Part shown: in pieces, positions 1 through 15,000 of the stretch
Numbering within the stretch: position 1 is the first letter of the stretch
How the letters are laid out: every line of letters begins with the position of its first letter
From: Neelides folsomi
Taxonomy: Eukaryota; Arthropoda; Collembola; Neelipleona; Neelidae
DNA length: 64,000 nt
Reading direction: 5' to 3'
Assembly: GCA_034687125.1 (NCBI GenBank)
Contig: JAQGBZ010000025.1
Location: 62,001-126,000 of the forward strand
Made by a program: the position numbers and the translations under genes
The notes under the pieces: generated by a model
Seen by the model: only the letters and a program-made list of their open reading frames with translations
What the model was told of the DNA's origin: nothing
Database searches by the model: none

Positions 1-33
1 AAATTATAAGTAATGGTTATAAGTTAATATTAC

Positions 34-3000
34 CTGTTCACTCGCCGGCGGGAGTGCAAATGGGTCAGCGGCGTGTTTTTCCAGTTGGACCATAGCTTCT
101 TGAACATGGGTCAATTCATACAACATGGCCACTTCTTCATCCTACAAATATTCCAAATTTGACACATCATTCCCATTCATAAAGAAAATAATATAAAGGT
201 GATTAATATAAAGCTGTGGAAAAAGGACCGAGTTTTATTTCTTTTGGGAGCTGAACCTAATATTCCCAAACAATTCCAATCACAATTCATTCGAATCGAC
301 CGAAACCAATTCCACAACAACAACGTGTCTCTATGTCTCGAATTCATTCTCTACGTACCTACTTACACTTACACCTACCAAGAATATAATACACTCATGT
401 GGGTCATAAAATGACACAGTCTTGTATTACCAAGATAAAAGATTCCCCTTTGGAGATTTCAAACCTCGCCCATTTCCCTTCAACATAAATACAATATTTC
501 AGTATTTCCTTTAAACATTTGTTTAGATAGCATTTCGGAATAGAGGATTCTAGGCCGACCCGAAAGGAACTCCCCAAACCCACAATTGGATCATGAGAAC
601 AAATTGGCGTCAAGTATTAATTTCTTCCGTTAATTATTAAGCCAATAACCCTTTCTTGAATCTCATTTGTAATTACACGCTTCAAGTCAGTGATACTAAT
701 TTTTCACCTTTGGGCTACTTATTAGTGAGAAGTGCTACAAGTTATAACAAATAAATAAATTTTATTAAGATGATCTTAACTAGCTGGCTTTTCTTCAATT
801 CCTCACTCCATTCCAATAAATTATAAAAAGGAGTTGAAACATGGAGAGAAATATCGATTCAAAATACTCAATGCAAAATACATACGTTTGATTAAGTACA
901 TGAAATAGTAATTTCATTACTAGAATTGTGAATTATTAATTGAGGTCCTTGGTCCAAATTGGAGTCAAGCAGTCAAACTAATTCCTTAAACCTGTCAAGT
1001 CAAAAAGGCCCAAGTACATTTCAAATATGTATAGGATTTGGACTTGTGCTTAATGTTAGATGAACATATTGGATGAGAGTGGAATTAAATATTAAAGAAT
1101 ACAAGTTCATCTTAGGTTGTAAATATCCGAGTTAACCGTTATAAATGGAACAGGAGACACGAGAAAGGAAACTAACAAGAAGGTTATTTACTATTTAGAA
1201 ATTAAATAAATCCAACTCATACACAATTACTATCTTGTCATAAAAAACAGGTATGTGCGATAAACAATCCACATATAAATACTCCCATCGTTCACTGTCA
1301 AGGTTCACAAAGGGAGAAACACCTTAAGAACACGTTTAGCCCCTAAATACGATAAATAGACGAATAAATAGATAAATAAGTCTTATCCAAAATTTATATT
1401 TATGAAAATTGCATAAATATTTTGTTAAAATTAATAATCTAGCAGGTGCTCACGAGGAGTCAAAAATATAAAATTATATAAAATGTTCCAACATTACCTG
1501 TATACCTAAGATATAAGTATGAAAAGACAACTCTACAGGGAGAATAAAATGATGAAAAATAAGGATCATCAGTCTCCAAAAAACTGTTGCTAGCATCTCG
1601 CACACGTTTCCACTAAGCTTCTTGAGTAATTGGTTCAATTTCTCATCTCTGCCTTCTACCCCAAGTGAATTCCAAGGAAAAGTTCCCAATAAAGAAAATG
1701 GTTTTGAAGAGTTAAGCCCTCTCTATAAGATCAACCATCTTTTAAGAATATCAATACTGTCCTCCTATTCAACTCCCTACTTGTACATATACAAAATCTA
1801 TATTTCACTCAACATACCCCTATACAAAATCTACAAAATTCTATATTACTCGTATATAGAATAAGTGTAAAAAGGAGCAATAACAGAAGTCTTCAATCAA
1901 AGAGAGAGAAAGTAGGATTGTAGTAAAGAAACCTCCTCTATCCAAACACAAAGTCTTATAATTTCTCCAAGACCTTTCTCACACCCTACGACCTTCTTCC
2001 TTTTTCCACATGGCCGGAAGGTGACAGAGAAAAAGCAATCCAATTTCATTTTTCATGACTTGGTTTATATGAGAAACGAACTTACCACCACAGGCTTGAG
2101 GTAAGAGACAAATAGACAGAATCGACTTCGCTCTTCGATCAACGCATTCCGAATGGCATTCTTTTCAGCATCCTCAAAGGCTTGTTTCTTCTCTGCTGTG
2201 TCTCTCAGAGCAAGTTCTAGGACTCGATTGCTCTCCCGATTTCCTCCAGGGAGGGAGTTCATATCAGATGAATGTTGATGATGATGGTGGCCGCCTGATC
2301 TTGGTAGTGTCCCTCCATTGCTCGTCCCTTTCTTCAATTTCTTTTGAAGACGGAGAGTTTCCATCGAACGTTTTTTGAGTTCTCCTCTTGCTCGCTTATA
2401 TTCTAAAAATTGAAACCCAAACACATTTAGAATTTTTCCCCTTTTGCACTTCACCTCTCATTTTATGGCTACTTCCAAAACCCATTTATTATCATACCAA
2501 GATCCCATATTATACCTACATAATTTCCCTCAATAATTTATGACCACATTCTTTCATTATTAAAAAATGTGCAAAAGCGAGGAGCCGGATGGATAATATG
2601 AAGAAGGGGAGAAGCCAAAAAATCTCATCATTACGATAAAAAATGGCTCTAAACCACATTTCATCCTCCCATAATCATAAAGAAAATACATTTTTAAGAT
2701 TCCTCTCCACTCAGCCCTTAACATAACACTGACAAGTAAGTATACTTTTAGATATTTTTTTCTAACTATTTATCCTACGATCACATCCAGTAGCCTCATT
2801 AACTTCACTATTAAAAAATAATCCTCAAATAAGAAATCGATCAGACAAAGATCCAAAGCTAGTTCCAGTAAATTACTATAATAATTATCTTTCTTTCCTT
2901 CTTGATCAAACAAAGATTGATCTTGGGTTCTAAAAGGATTTTCTCGTATGAATGAAGTGATTGAATTCCATTCATTTAAGTCTCTTCATCGGAGTGTTTG

Positions 3001-6000
3001 ATAGATAAATAACATGACCATCCTTATCTTTCAAAAAGGACGGAGATCGGTTCAAAAAGTGGAGAAACGAGATAGGACAGACAATCCTGGTCATAGAGCT
3101 CAACTGGATAACAACAACTGGACCCTGCGGTTCGTTCATTCGCTCCTATTAGAAGATTATCTCGTTTCCGCTCTTTGAATTCTATTACACAAAAGAAGTG
3201 GTCGAAGGAAAGGATGTGGCGCATAAATGAGAAACACATTGTTAAATAGTTAACACATTCCATTTATGTATAAATACGAATACCTATATGAAATACGATA
3301 CAATTTCATATTATTAAACTCTGCTTCCTTCACAAATATATTTAACCCTTCTTCGCCCTACTTATTATTATTCTCCGGAATCATAATCGGAAAACGTCAT
3401 CATTCAAACAAAATCCTATCAAGAACTCCAAACCACAGTTAACCATAATTTATATACCAAATGTAAGTTTAAGTAAAATGTTTACCTTTTGCATGTTCTT
3501 TATCCAAATGGGTCGTCGTCTTCTTCCATTCCTCGAGTCTTTCTTGGAGCGGGATAATGAGGCAGTCCAAAAAGGAGCTAAGGAAGAAAAAAACAAAAAA
3601 TATATAAATCTCTTAATAACATCACATTTCTCTCTTTCGCATTTAGTTCCATCAACTAAGAAATAAATTTTGGAAGTGGAGTTAATAACTCAATATCCCA
3701 TCCACGGCCACTGTCACTTAATTTGAACCAACCGGATTATTTGGATTAAGGGATGCCATCGGCATGAGTTTCAAGCTCCCAGTATGTATTCTACCTATGT
3801 AATGATGAACTGGTGAGAGAAATGAGATCTCGCAAAACAACAGCATATAACTCTCCTTATGCTACAAAACTTTAGACTTTACTTCATCTACCATCATACA
3901 CACGTAGATAAGATTTCCCTTATGTTTCTACATTCATGTATTGTAAGGATACGAATTGCATCCAATAATCCCTACAAACGATGTTCACGTATAAAACCGC
4001 AGATGTTCTAGGAATTTCATTCCCAGAGCGCGTACTAATGCCAAACGTAAAGAGTTTCTTCTCATCTCAACTTGCTTAAGCTTCATCGACTCAAATTCTC
4101 CGCCTTTATAGTTTTATCTTTTATAGTCAAAGTCCAATACAAAATATATACAGATAAGTATATTGGGCTACTACTATACTTCAAAATATATATAAGTATA
4201 AGAGCTTCAACACAGAGCTTCTCTATAGTTCTTTTTCTTAGCTTCCTTAGATAGAAATTTGCTTAAAGGGAAAATACAATAAATAAGCCTTCCTTGGCAA
4301 ATCGATTGTCGCAGCCAGGAGTCATTGGGAATAATATTCAAAATGAGGTCCTCGTCTTATCATTGAGAAATCGGAGAGAATCGTAATTAATTATTATTAC
4401 AATTGCGGATGGGAGTAACGAGGACGTTAACCATGTTTCTTATCTTCAATGGCCAATAAATCTACTTCCCCTCCTCAGTTTCCCTATTCTCATTTCCCCT
4501 TCAATGAGAATTAAGTGGTTCCTTGATTCTTTTAATGTTTGGCGTTCCTTAAATTTTGTACAGAAGCTCCGCAACCCCAAAAGCGCGTTTAACTTACCTA
4601 CTTTGTATTAATCACTTTTATATTTCTAAACACCTATACCCAACACGTAGTAAAATCATATTTAGAGATGTGTATATTTTAAACATGGTTAGAAAAAGAC
4701 CTCAAATGCCAATTGTCAATTTTAATATGACATTGATTAATAAACAAAAAAATAATATGAGAGCAAATTAAAACTTGACAGAAGGAATTAAAATCAGAAT
4801 GGATTTTATGATGTCTCATCTTGAGGGCAATTCTCATTATGGAAATTGGGGAATTATAGGATGTAAAATCATATAAATGGGCATCTCATTGTCATCCATT
4901 TAGAAATAATAGGATCTATCAACCAAGCCATCCCTTTTAATAAAACACTATCTCTCTCTCATATCTCACTCTATTAACTTATCTATTAATACACAGACCT
5001 AAAGGTTTGTAATCCCCTATAATCTATTCAATGCTAATTTCTCTCCATCATTTTAAAATGAATATAAGAGGGAATAAATCATAGTTGAAATCCCTGCGGA
5101 TGGCAGGATGAAAATTTCACATTCATGCATCTCCTTATAAACATTTTTCGCTCTCATATACATATTATATGAAACCATCAAATTCTTCTCCACCCAAATT
5201 CTTTAAAGCCTTCGAAGCTTTAAGCCCTTCAACCTTTACACTGCCCGTATTAAGTGTGCTCAAATGACTCTGAAAAATCGTTCTTGTCTTACTATGGGCA
5301 TTCAGGATTATCTCATGAGAAATGGAAGTCAAAAGTCAGGTCTTTTTGAAAATGCTCTACTTCTCCATTCTATTTATTTTTTAAAAGTATAGACATAACA
5401 TTACATAAACCCTAAGGTACAAATGAAGACAATGATAAAATACAGTTTAGGTAATTGTCATCTTCAATTACATAGACCCATTAAAGCAATTAAATAAAAG
5501 TAAATATCCAATATCCATAATATTTCTTAACCTTTATCCCGTTTTTTATTATATGCCTTGTACATCTAATGGTTCAATTTTACTGCCAGAGAGTGTAATT
5601 GAGATAGTTGAGCTTCACAAGCACGGAGCGATTACCCTATATTAGATTCATCTCAAAATGTAAATTCCATCTCGAACAATTTGGCCATCAACAGAACGTG
5701 TAGAGGTGGGTAAAGGCATTTTATCTTCTACACCATGTCGAATAACATGATAGGAATTAAAAAGGAGAATCGTGACTTTTAAACTATTTAACCACTCGAT
5801 TCCATCACTCAATTACCATTAATAAAGAATGAATAAGGAGGGAAGGAAACGGCCACGCGTGTATAGGAAATCATAATCATCTATAGAGTATTAAAAAAAG
5901 AATTTGATTAATAGGATGAATATAATGTAAAATTCAAGTACATGTTACAACCAAGGGTCAATATGATTACATCTAAAGATAATTTATACTCAACTTTGCC

Positions 6001-9000
6001 ACTCACTTTCCTTCATTAACCAAAGACCTATGTAAAACCATAGCGGATTAAATAAACATATTCCACACGATACTTTATACTTTTAATAATATTAACAATA
6101 TTGAGAATTTGAAAAGCTTGAACAAAGAAAAGGCTGAAGGTTAAATTTAAAATTAAAATTTCACGGAAAATATAAAAAAGTTGGACGTTGAATGAAGTTG
6201 AATGATCATGTAAAAAACTGTTGTGCATCCGCCTTCTGTTTCAGCTCTCTCCAGTTGATGTTAAATTAAACCGCAATGGGAGAGAGATGCAATTAAACCG
6301 ATCATTTATTTGTGAATCTAACCATGTAACCTAACGAGTATACAAGTATTTTATGTAGATGTAATATTAACCTTGGAAAAAGAATGTGATAGTGTTACAA
6401 AAAATGGTTGAATTGCTCGTGAAGATTTTGTCTAAAAAAAAGTCGTACGATTACCTAAAAATACATCCATTTCCTTTTTACAATGAGGAGCAATGGGAGT
6501 TGAACTCGAATTAACTCTTCCATGCGTCCCGCAAATATATACACACAGAGGAGGGCAAGATTCATGAATCGAAACATCGTAGAAAGTAATACAGGTTGAA
6601 CAAACTTTTTTCCCTTAAAACTTTTTCTCTCTATATTTTCATTGGCACTGTGTGAATTCTTAAGAACCCCTAATGTGAGGATCGAAACGGCATATTTGAA
6701 TCTTATACCATGAAGGTTTTAAAAATAAAACTCAAATGATTACATTTGAAAAACACTAATACATAAGAACCATTTATAAAAAATAAGAAGTCAACCCAGA
6801 CCTCATTGTTTAATTTGGATAATAAGGGTGAAGCAAGGAACATTTATCGTTGTATAAATATGTCCCATTGTGTAAAATGACATGGTAAAATTTTTATGAC
6901 TACCAAAAGTTTCTTCCTCCCTGTTCTGTGCAAACTTTGAATACTCGGTAAGTCTGAATACATAAATTGTGAATGCATAAATAGAAAAATAATAATAACT
7001 AGTTTCCTTTTCCCTTTTCTAACTTGTAATATAAACACTTTTATGTCACTTCTGCGACACTTCAATTACACTTCAATGACGTTTCCTAAAGATGAAAATT
7101 TTATGTGCCACAACTCACTAGTATATTTTATGTCATTAACTTCTATTGAGCAACTCACAATAATATTGGCATTCGACTATCCTACTAATACATAACTTTC
7201 CTTATTAATCCATAGTCATATTACATCCTTTCTTCCCAATACCAACAAAGAGTATATCAATGAAAGAGCAATTTTACAAGGTGACCCCCGGTCATTAATT
7301 AAAATTAATTTAATTCTATTACTCTCATCATTTCCATTTAATTAAAATCAATTGGATTGAAATAAAGTCCTTACAAAGTATACCAGCCCATGTATGCTCA
7401 AAGATAAATATTCTCAAATATTCTTGTTCAATAAGTTCAAAAATTTTGAATAAATCAATTGAAACTATTTTATCGAAAAATAAAAAAATATGTAGTTTAC
7501 TTTTTATATTAAAAAACTTTTTTCATAAACATTCAATAGTAAAAATATTCGGTTCCAAATTAAAGTAAAAATGTCCTTTCAGTTATACCTCACTGGAGAA
7601 TAAATATATTAAAAAAATATTGATTGTGAGTGATGTTGAATGCTCACATTCAGTTGTGTTTTCCTCAGGGTATGAAACCACAGGATTCAATTTGCACTCA
7701 GCAGTCTGGCGAGATGGAACAAATGGTAGTGATTCCACCTCATGAACAGTAATTAGCTTTAAACCTTCCAACAATCCCAGCTCTCAAAAACCCCTTAAAC
7801 ACACACACTTGACACAGTCGAATAAAATATGAGCCAATATAAACTTTGTATACCAAGCACTCTATTTTATCCAAATAAAGTCTCCCATCCGATTAACTCT
7901 CATACAATAAAGTCTCATACATTTCCAAAACATGTTCCATAATTGTAGATTCAACCAAAACATTAAATTTTAAAAAAAGAAGAGGAATCTTATTTGAATA
8001 TCATTTTACCGCAAGCGTTAAAACGATGCAATGGCTGGACACAAAAACCATGAAGGGGGAGGATTTACAGATAGAATAGAGAGGCTGAGGATCTTTAGGA
8101 TTAGGATCTTTCTCTCTCATGGGGACTCGGGGAATAAAAGGAATGTGAAGTGAATTCATTCATCTCTTCCTCCCATTGTTCCAAGGATGACAGAGTTAAA
8201 TGAAAGGAGTCTCCAGACGAACTCCGAATTCAAAGGACAAAATGATAATGCAAAGCAGTTTAAAAAGGAGTCGAATACGAACGGCTCGGGTTGCATTGAA
8301 TAAATTCAGCTTCAACTTTTACATATAGCGTGTATTTTATACTTGTAAAATACAATATGGAAGGCTTTAGGTAATATATCGAACTGTCCAATATATTGTT
8401 ATATAAGAATAAAAGTTCAAGGAGTGTTGTATATGAATGCCTTAGAGTCAAAATTAAATGAAATAAGATGCATATGTATTGTACAAATTTAAATTGGGGG
8501 AATTGGTAAGACGAAGGAGTAACAGAACCGAGCACAAAAGGCTTTTCCGCTCTTCAAATCCAATTTTACTTATTCAATCTGAATCCCTTCGTACATGAGA
8601 GATTCCCTGAAATTCAAATGAGCCTTCGCCAATTTTCTCTCCAATAAGAGAGAGAAAGATTCAACCCCAAGATTGCTCCTATTCTTTTTTTAAAGCCACT
8701 TCCCCATTAAAATGTTATTTATTCATATTTAAATAAATGTGATTCAAATCTGCTCCACTTCCTTCCCCAATTCATAAATTACGCCCATATTCCAATATTC
8801 AAATCTCTATGTATTATTTATTATAAGGAAAGATTTCCTATACAGTCCAATAAGTCCAATTGTCAAACTCTGCTTATTTATCCAAATTATAAACGTAAAT
8901 TATACATTTGGAAGTCAATATTATTTTAAGGATTACAATAGACTAAACAAAATCATAACTACGATTCATATTCAATTCATTAGCTATCAGGGTTGATCTT

Positions 9001-12000
9001 ATTTAAAAAACATAATAAATAGCACAGTTCAAAAGTAGCGTAGTTTTGAATGAAATATATTTGCAATTAATTTCGAACGGAACAGAAAGCTCCGAATGTC
9101 TCATTATAAAAAAATTCATCCCATTCATTTACGCATTCGCCCTATTGTTTCTATTATCACTCACGTCCTTATTTAAACAGGAGGAAAAGAAGAGATTACT
9201 TGTAGATGAGCTGTGCGTGATTCGGGATTAGACCTATGGTCAATTAACTCAGCAGGAGGGATTTTGAGAAACTAGAGCAATCGAATAGGAAAGTCAAACT
9301 CGTGAGAAGATAAAGAAGAGAGAGAGAGAACGGAAGACAAGATGAAGATTTGCCCTCAAGTCAACTCAACAACACAATTCGACACTTTCACACCTTTTTA
9401 TACAATTTATTCTTCCGTTCGAGCGTTCAAGTCATGAAAGGCTTCATTGGGAAAATTAATGGAAAACTTCTATTCTTACAAGGTAATTAAGAAGATATAA
9501 AAAGGAAAACCCAAAAGAGTTAAATGAGAATATTACTATTTAGTTATCAGTATTATTACATACGACGACGAATTTTAAATTCATAAAAATGTGGGACAAG
9601 ATCATAAATTTATACGTGGACTCCATAACAAATCCAAACTTGTACATCCCCCTTTATGCCTCTCACAATTAAATAGTGATATAGGGAGTTAAAATGATAG
9701 GCGTAAGATCTAAGAGTCGGCAAACATTAAATATTAATAGGTATGAAAGATGAATGCTAAATGTATGAATATAATACTAATATATTTCCCAAAGATTTTA
9801 TGTAAATAGTCAACGGATATTACTACTAATGTTCCATATATAAAAGTAGTATAAAACATTGATCCTTTTTCTTACCTCGTAAAAGTCTTCATTTTCGCTT
9901 CGATTGCTTTGTGTCTGAGGCATATCCGGGTTAAAGCCGTTCCGAGATCTTTCGTCGCACCTACAAGAAAATAAACAAACATTGGTCATTTAAATATATA
10001 ATGGATGGAATTACTTATAATGGATTCAAAGTCATCATTAAAATTTGCATTTTTCTCATCCAAGCAGAAAAGCAGATGATGGAATTATAGTTATACAAAG
10101 CCTAATAGAATTTTATATGCAATGCCACCAAATGGTCTTTCATTGTCATGGAGTAAGTAAGGCGAAGATGTTGACCCCAAAATGGTCGGATTGTTCAAAA
10201 GAGTCTCAGTGAGACGACCAATAAGTCTTTACATGGGATATGAGGTAACCCAGAGACACCTTGACACTGACGAAGATAAAAGGTTGACTTTAGTGGAATA
10301 AATCATTCTTGACTCTCCTGCTCTGATTCACATTTCGAGTCTTCCTACCTAATATTCCTTCCTAATTCAACTCCTGCCCTGCCCCGGGGAAAAACTCGAG
10401 CGGAGAAAAAGAAGTTCCAACTCATCAACTCTCATCAGCTCACGTCCACAGTTTTGGATATATTACCAAACCCATCAATCTTTCAGTGCGTAAACAAATG
10501 TTACAATTCATCAGTTTTTCTAATGGATTTAATTATTTAACATTCATGCTCAACCTTTGATGATGCTTGTAAATATTCTTTTATCGACTCTCAGATTTTA
10601 TGTTCCTGTAAGCTATACATACTCTAATCCTGTATAGCTTATTATATGAACCTAATAAAAAATATAACAAAGAGAATGACGGTAAATTTTCACAAATATA
10701 TTTTTTTATTTTCCATAAATACAGCAATGAAATATCCAACGAATGGCATAAAATATCAAAAGCCTCAACGTGCCTATGCGTGTGAGCACAAAATTTGTAC
10801 CGTGCAATGTGTACTTGTGTACATGCGAATCCAATTTGAAAAAGAAGGTTCAAATAGTCGTGTAAAGTCCTCATTAAAGATCATATTTCAAATTTAATCT
10901 TTTTGGGGCTCAATTCAATTCCCTTGCTCGTGTGAATTTAATAAGATCATAAATCGGTCGTGAGTGAAGCCAAAAAATCTTTTTCCTTCAATTCGATTAC
11001 GAACCACTAGACCAGAGAGTTCATCCAAGCTTCTCTTCATTACACATTTCTCGTAAATCAGTTTATGCAAAATCGAGTCTGAAAAATTTATACTTCTATG
11101 TATAGTTTTAGCCGAAACATTCTGTCAAATAAGAAATATACACATGAATAATTCCATTAATTGATACAAGTTTTTAGTAAGATGAAAATATAAAAAAAAT
11201 CCAACTAATGAAATGAAACATAAAGAATATTTTATATTTAAAAAATTACAAATAAATGGCAATAGCATGGAAAGAAATCCAATCAGGTTTTTGTTCACTA
11301 AAATAATGATGTAATATTATCTTATTATATAAAGTACCTACAATATTGAAAAGACCGGGAAATATTCAATTTTCACGGGTCATGAAATTCTACACACGCA
11401 AGGAAGAATTTGATTGAGTATCAAAACCACGCAATAACAAAAGGATTTTTAGATTTATGGGGAAATCTCCTCCTTCTCCCTACTTAATCGGATCATTCAT
11501 TATCCACTATGAATTTATGATGATGAATTAACTTGTAAAAAAACTCTCGAATGGCTCACTTAAATTAACAGCTAAAACAAATGTATTACTTTTGTAAGTT
11601 CGTAAAATATCCGGATTTAAGTAAATGTATGATAGAATCTAATACTTTGGAGGAAATAATAAACCAAATATATAAATAATTAAATTCATCAATTACTTAA
11701 CATCACCCAATAAAAAAGACGATTAATCATCAATCTGAATCATCATTAAATATTAATTAAATTGCATTCATGAATAGTTCCCTCGCGTGTAAATGCTCTT
11801 AAATATCTGTAGTGAAACAGAATTTAATTTATCAAATGTGTTAATGAAGCAGAAGGAACGGAAGTTGGCTCAATGAATTCCCAATTTTCCCTACCCTTTG
11901 AGTAATAGGAGAAAGTTTGTAAATAAATCATCGAAGGTCCTTCTTCGTCTCCACTTAAGGGGAAGAATGCCGCAGTTTTAACTTTTCACTTTAGAGCCCA

Positions 12001-15000
12001 AACTTTACAATCTTACTTTGTTTTCAAATGCGCAATATAGAGTAAGTAATATATTCCTCCAATTTCTCTCTTCAACTTTTAAGATAAATTCGATTCTTTC
12101 TTCTTCTTCTTTTAATCTTCTCTGAGTACTATACACTTAAATTACACTTAAATGTACAATGACTACACGTGCCCAGCTAGTTTTTATGCAAGAATATTTA
12201 TTGCTCAAAACTCATCTCCTTTTCATAATCTCCAAGAAGGTCTCTTCCCTTTGTAATAATTTAAACAGCTGAACGCTCTAATTTAAAAAAATGATTAGTG
12301 AATACAAAAGTAGTTTTGTCTCCAATTAAGCTCCTCTCTCTCCTTGGCTCTCTTCATTCTTTAGAAATCAAAGGCCACCTCTCATTGTCTCCTCGTTAGC
12401 AGAAGAGTATGAAACACGCTCAGTGTTCTCCTCTCTCCAAATTTTGTAAATGGGCTCTTACGAATAGTTATCTCATTCCCATCCACACAATGGCTAATGA
12501 TCTATAAATGAAGCAAAAGCATCACTGGGGTTTCTTAGCAAGAAACTTGGACAGATAAAACTCCCTTCTTGATTTATATCAAAGCTAGAGGTAGAGAAAT
12601 TGGTCCAAATTACAATGAAATTATATAGCAGGGAAAGTTAAGGAATGACTTTTTTTCAACAACACACGAGCAGTGCGTATTTTTATTACGTACAACACAA
12701 GTACCTTATTACAAACTTATCTGAATTCTTTCTACATTATTATGCATAATATGCATATACTCTGTGCGTAAAGAAAGTATGCCATTTATGCAAATAAGAA
12801 CATTAGCAAAAAAACATATAATAAAGGAATAAAATTAAGAACATACAAACTTGCCATAAATCATCAATAAAGAATATAGTAGGACTAGGAATCGTGATAA
12901 GTGGAAATAATGAGTGAATGAGATGTTATTTGACTAAATAAATAACGCTGCATTCGTCATTGTAACTTTCAAACTAACCAAGTAGAACTTTTGTACTTTG
13001 AGGTAGAAGTTCAATTCTTAAGATCCAATTATACCTATCATCATAAAGTTAGACCAAAACATTAAAACAAGGCTTAACTCTTGTCATGATAGCCAATCCA
13101 GTAATTCAATGTCTATATTTTATAAGGTAATACATCCACGTGGAGTTTCCTGAAGTGAAATAAATGTCGAGTGAGAGAGAAACTCTGGTAAACTTGACAT
13201 TTTCCCTCTGAGGAAACATATTGGTTTGAGCTCACAGTGGAAGTTCGAGTGTGCGATTCTTAAAATAGCAAAGTTGGTGGCCAACTTCCTCATTTCCTCT
13301 TCAACAAAAGCATTATAGGGAGAAATCTAAACGGAGGATGGGAGTTACAAGGAGGATGAGACCAAGAGCTGTAGTTCGAATACAAAATGTCCGAATTACT
13401 CTTCCCCAGGAGTTGGGAGAGGATTTGGAGTTGGAAAGTGCCAAGACCTTTTTCCTCAGCTCTCTCCCTCATCGCCAATTCAAGGGCCCATTAAATGATA
13501 GTTTAATTCCCTCTCCGGCAACATCCTATCTCGATTTCATCATTAGATAAATTTATATAGTTTAATCCAACAAAAGCCTCTGTTGCAAACCCTTCTATTA
13601 TAAAATATCATTATTAACTTGCAGAGAGGAACTCTCTTGGGAATGACTAAGATATCAAAGCTTGATCCCATTATTCCTTTAGTTGACTATAAACTCAGTA
13701 AGAATTGCGATTGTTCCAATATGATCTTATTCTCATCTTCATTGAAAATATTTATATAACTATCTGTATATATCTGTATATATTTAACTAGCTCCCATGT
13801 ATCGTATATTAAATTATATACAATAATACACACGACTATTGAATAAAAGTCAAATCTTAATCTTTTATTGCTTTGTAAATAAAAAAGCGTAAAAGTGATT
13901 TATTCGTCTCACTTGTGCAGTGCAATTTTATTCCTTTCTAAATCTGTTTTTTACCTCCAGAGCAAGTTGTCAAAATCAATCCGCATTTCCCTTTTAAGTG
14001 AATTGATAAAATGGGAGGAATTCCAGGAAAAATAGCCAAGTTATTCAACAAATATTTGCGTCGGATGCGCCTATATGTCATGGTTAGGGAGCCAAATGAA
14101 ATATTTTTAAAAGTCCTTCAACCCTTTAGAAATCAACCTATGAGAAATTGAGTTAAGAAAAGTTTACAAAATTCAGACACCACAATCCTTTTCCAATATT
14201 TTAGTTAGTAAAGATATTGTTGAACTTTGCTCTGAGCGAAGTGAAGTTCAGGGGTTTTCTCTCTCAATCCTCTCCTTAAAAAGATAAATGTCCATTCCAA
14301 TTCCATTCGGTTCAAAAACTTTCTCTCAATTTCAAATCTATTCTTGGGGTCCTTCACTCTCAATAGATCCGATCTCCAGCATCTTCTTCAGTATTCTCCT
14401 GATAATCCACCAAGGTTAGTTGAACCATAAGAACGTAAGGGAGAAGTTCCTGGTTCCTAATAGGATTCCCGGCCCATTTTAACATTCAAAGCGAGATGCC
14501 AAAACCCGTCCGTCTTTCTCAATGAAACCGAATCCATATTCTCAAGGTCCTCAAAATCAATGCCTCAACGATTTCCGACTCAAGGGAAGGAAATGAAGGT
14601 TAAAAGGATGGGGAAAGAAATGAAGGAGGATTCCTTCCTAAACTCTTCTTATAACTTCTTATTACGTATAGTATTCCTTACATTCGTACTCGTACATACT
14701 TTAACATGAAGGTATTCCAACTTGGAGTTTCATATCTAAATGCCTTTCATTCCTTCTATCCTCAAGATCACCTTCAGAGTCTAATATCCGAGATTTGTAA
14801 TAAGAGTAATATGATAAAGTTCAAGAGACTCTTGTACAGACAGAAACTTTTGTGCAAAGACCAAGGAGGTACTCGTGCATGTCGAGAACATGGACATATA
14901 AAATGAGGAAGGGATTTTTCTCATATCTTCCATCCTCGACCATCCTCTTCCCATCATCACGAGTGAAGTTTGTTGAAGTTGGTAGTAATGAAGAATCGAG

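Noticed and set aside
7630-7775. Opposing frames around 7.6-7.8 kb with acceptor-like TTTTCCTCAG
   Set aside because: No donor in a matching phase and no similarity to MTSS1 or another family.
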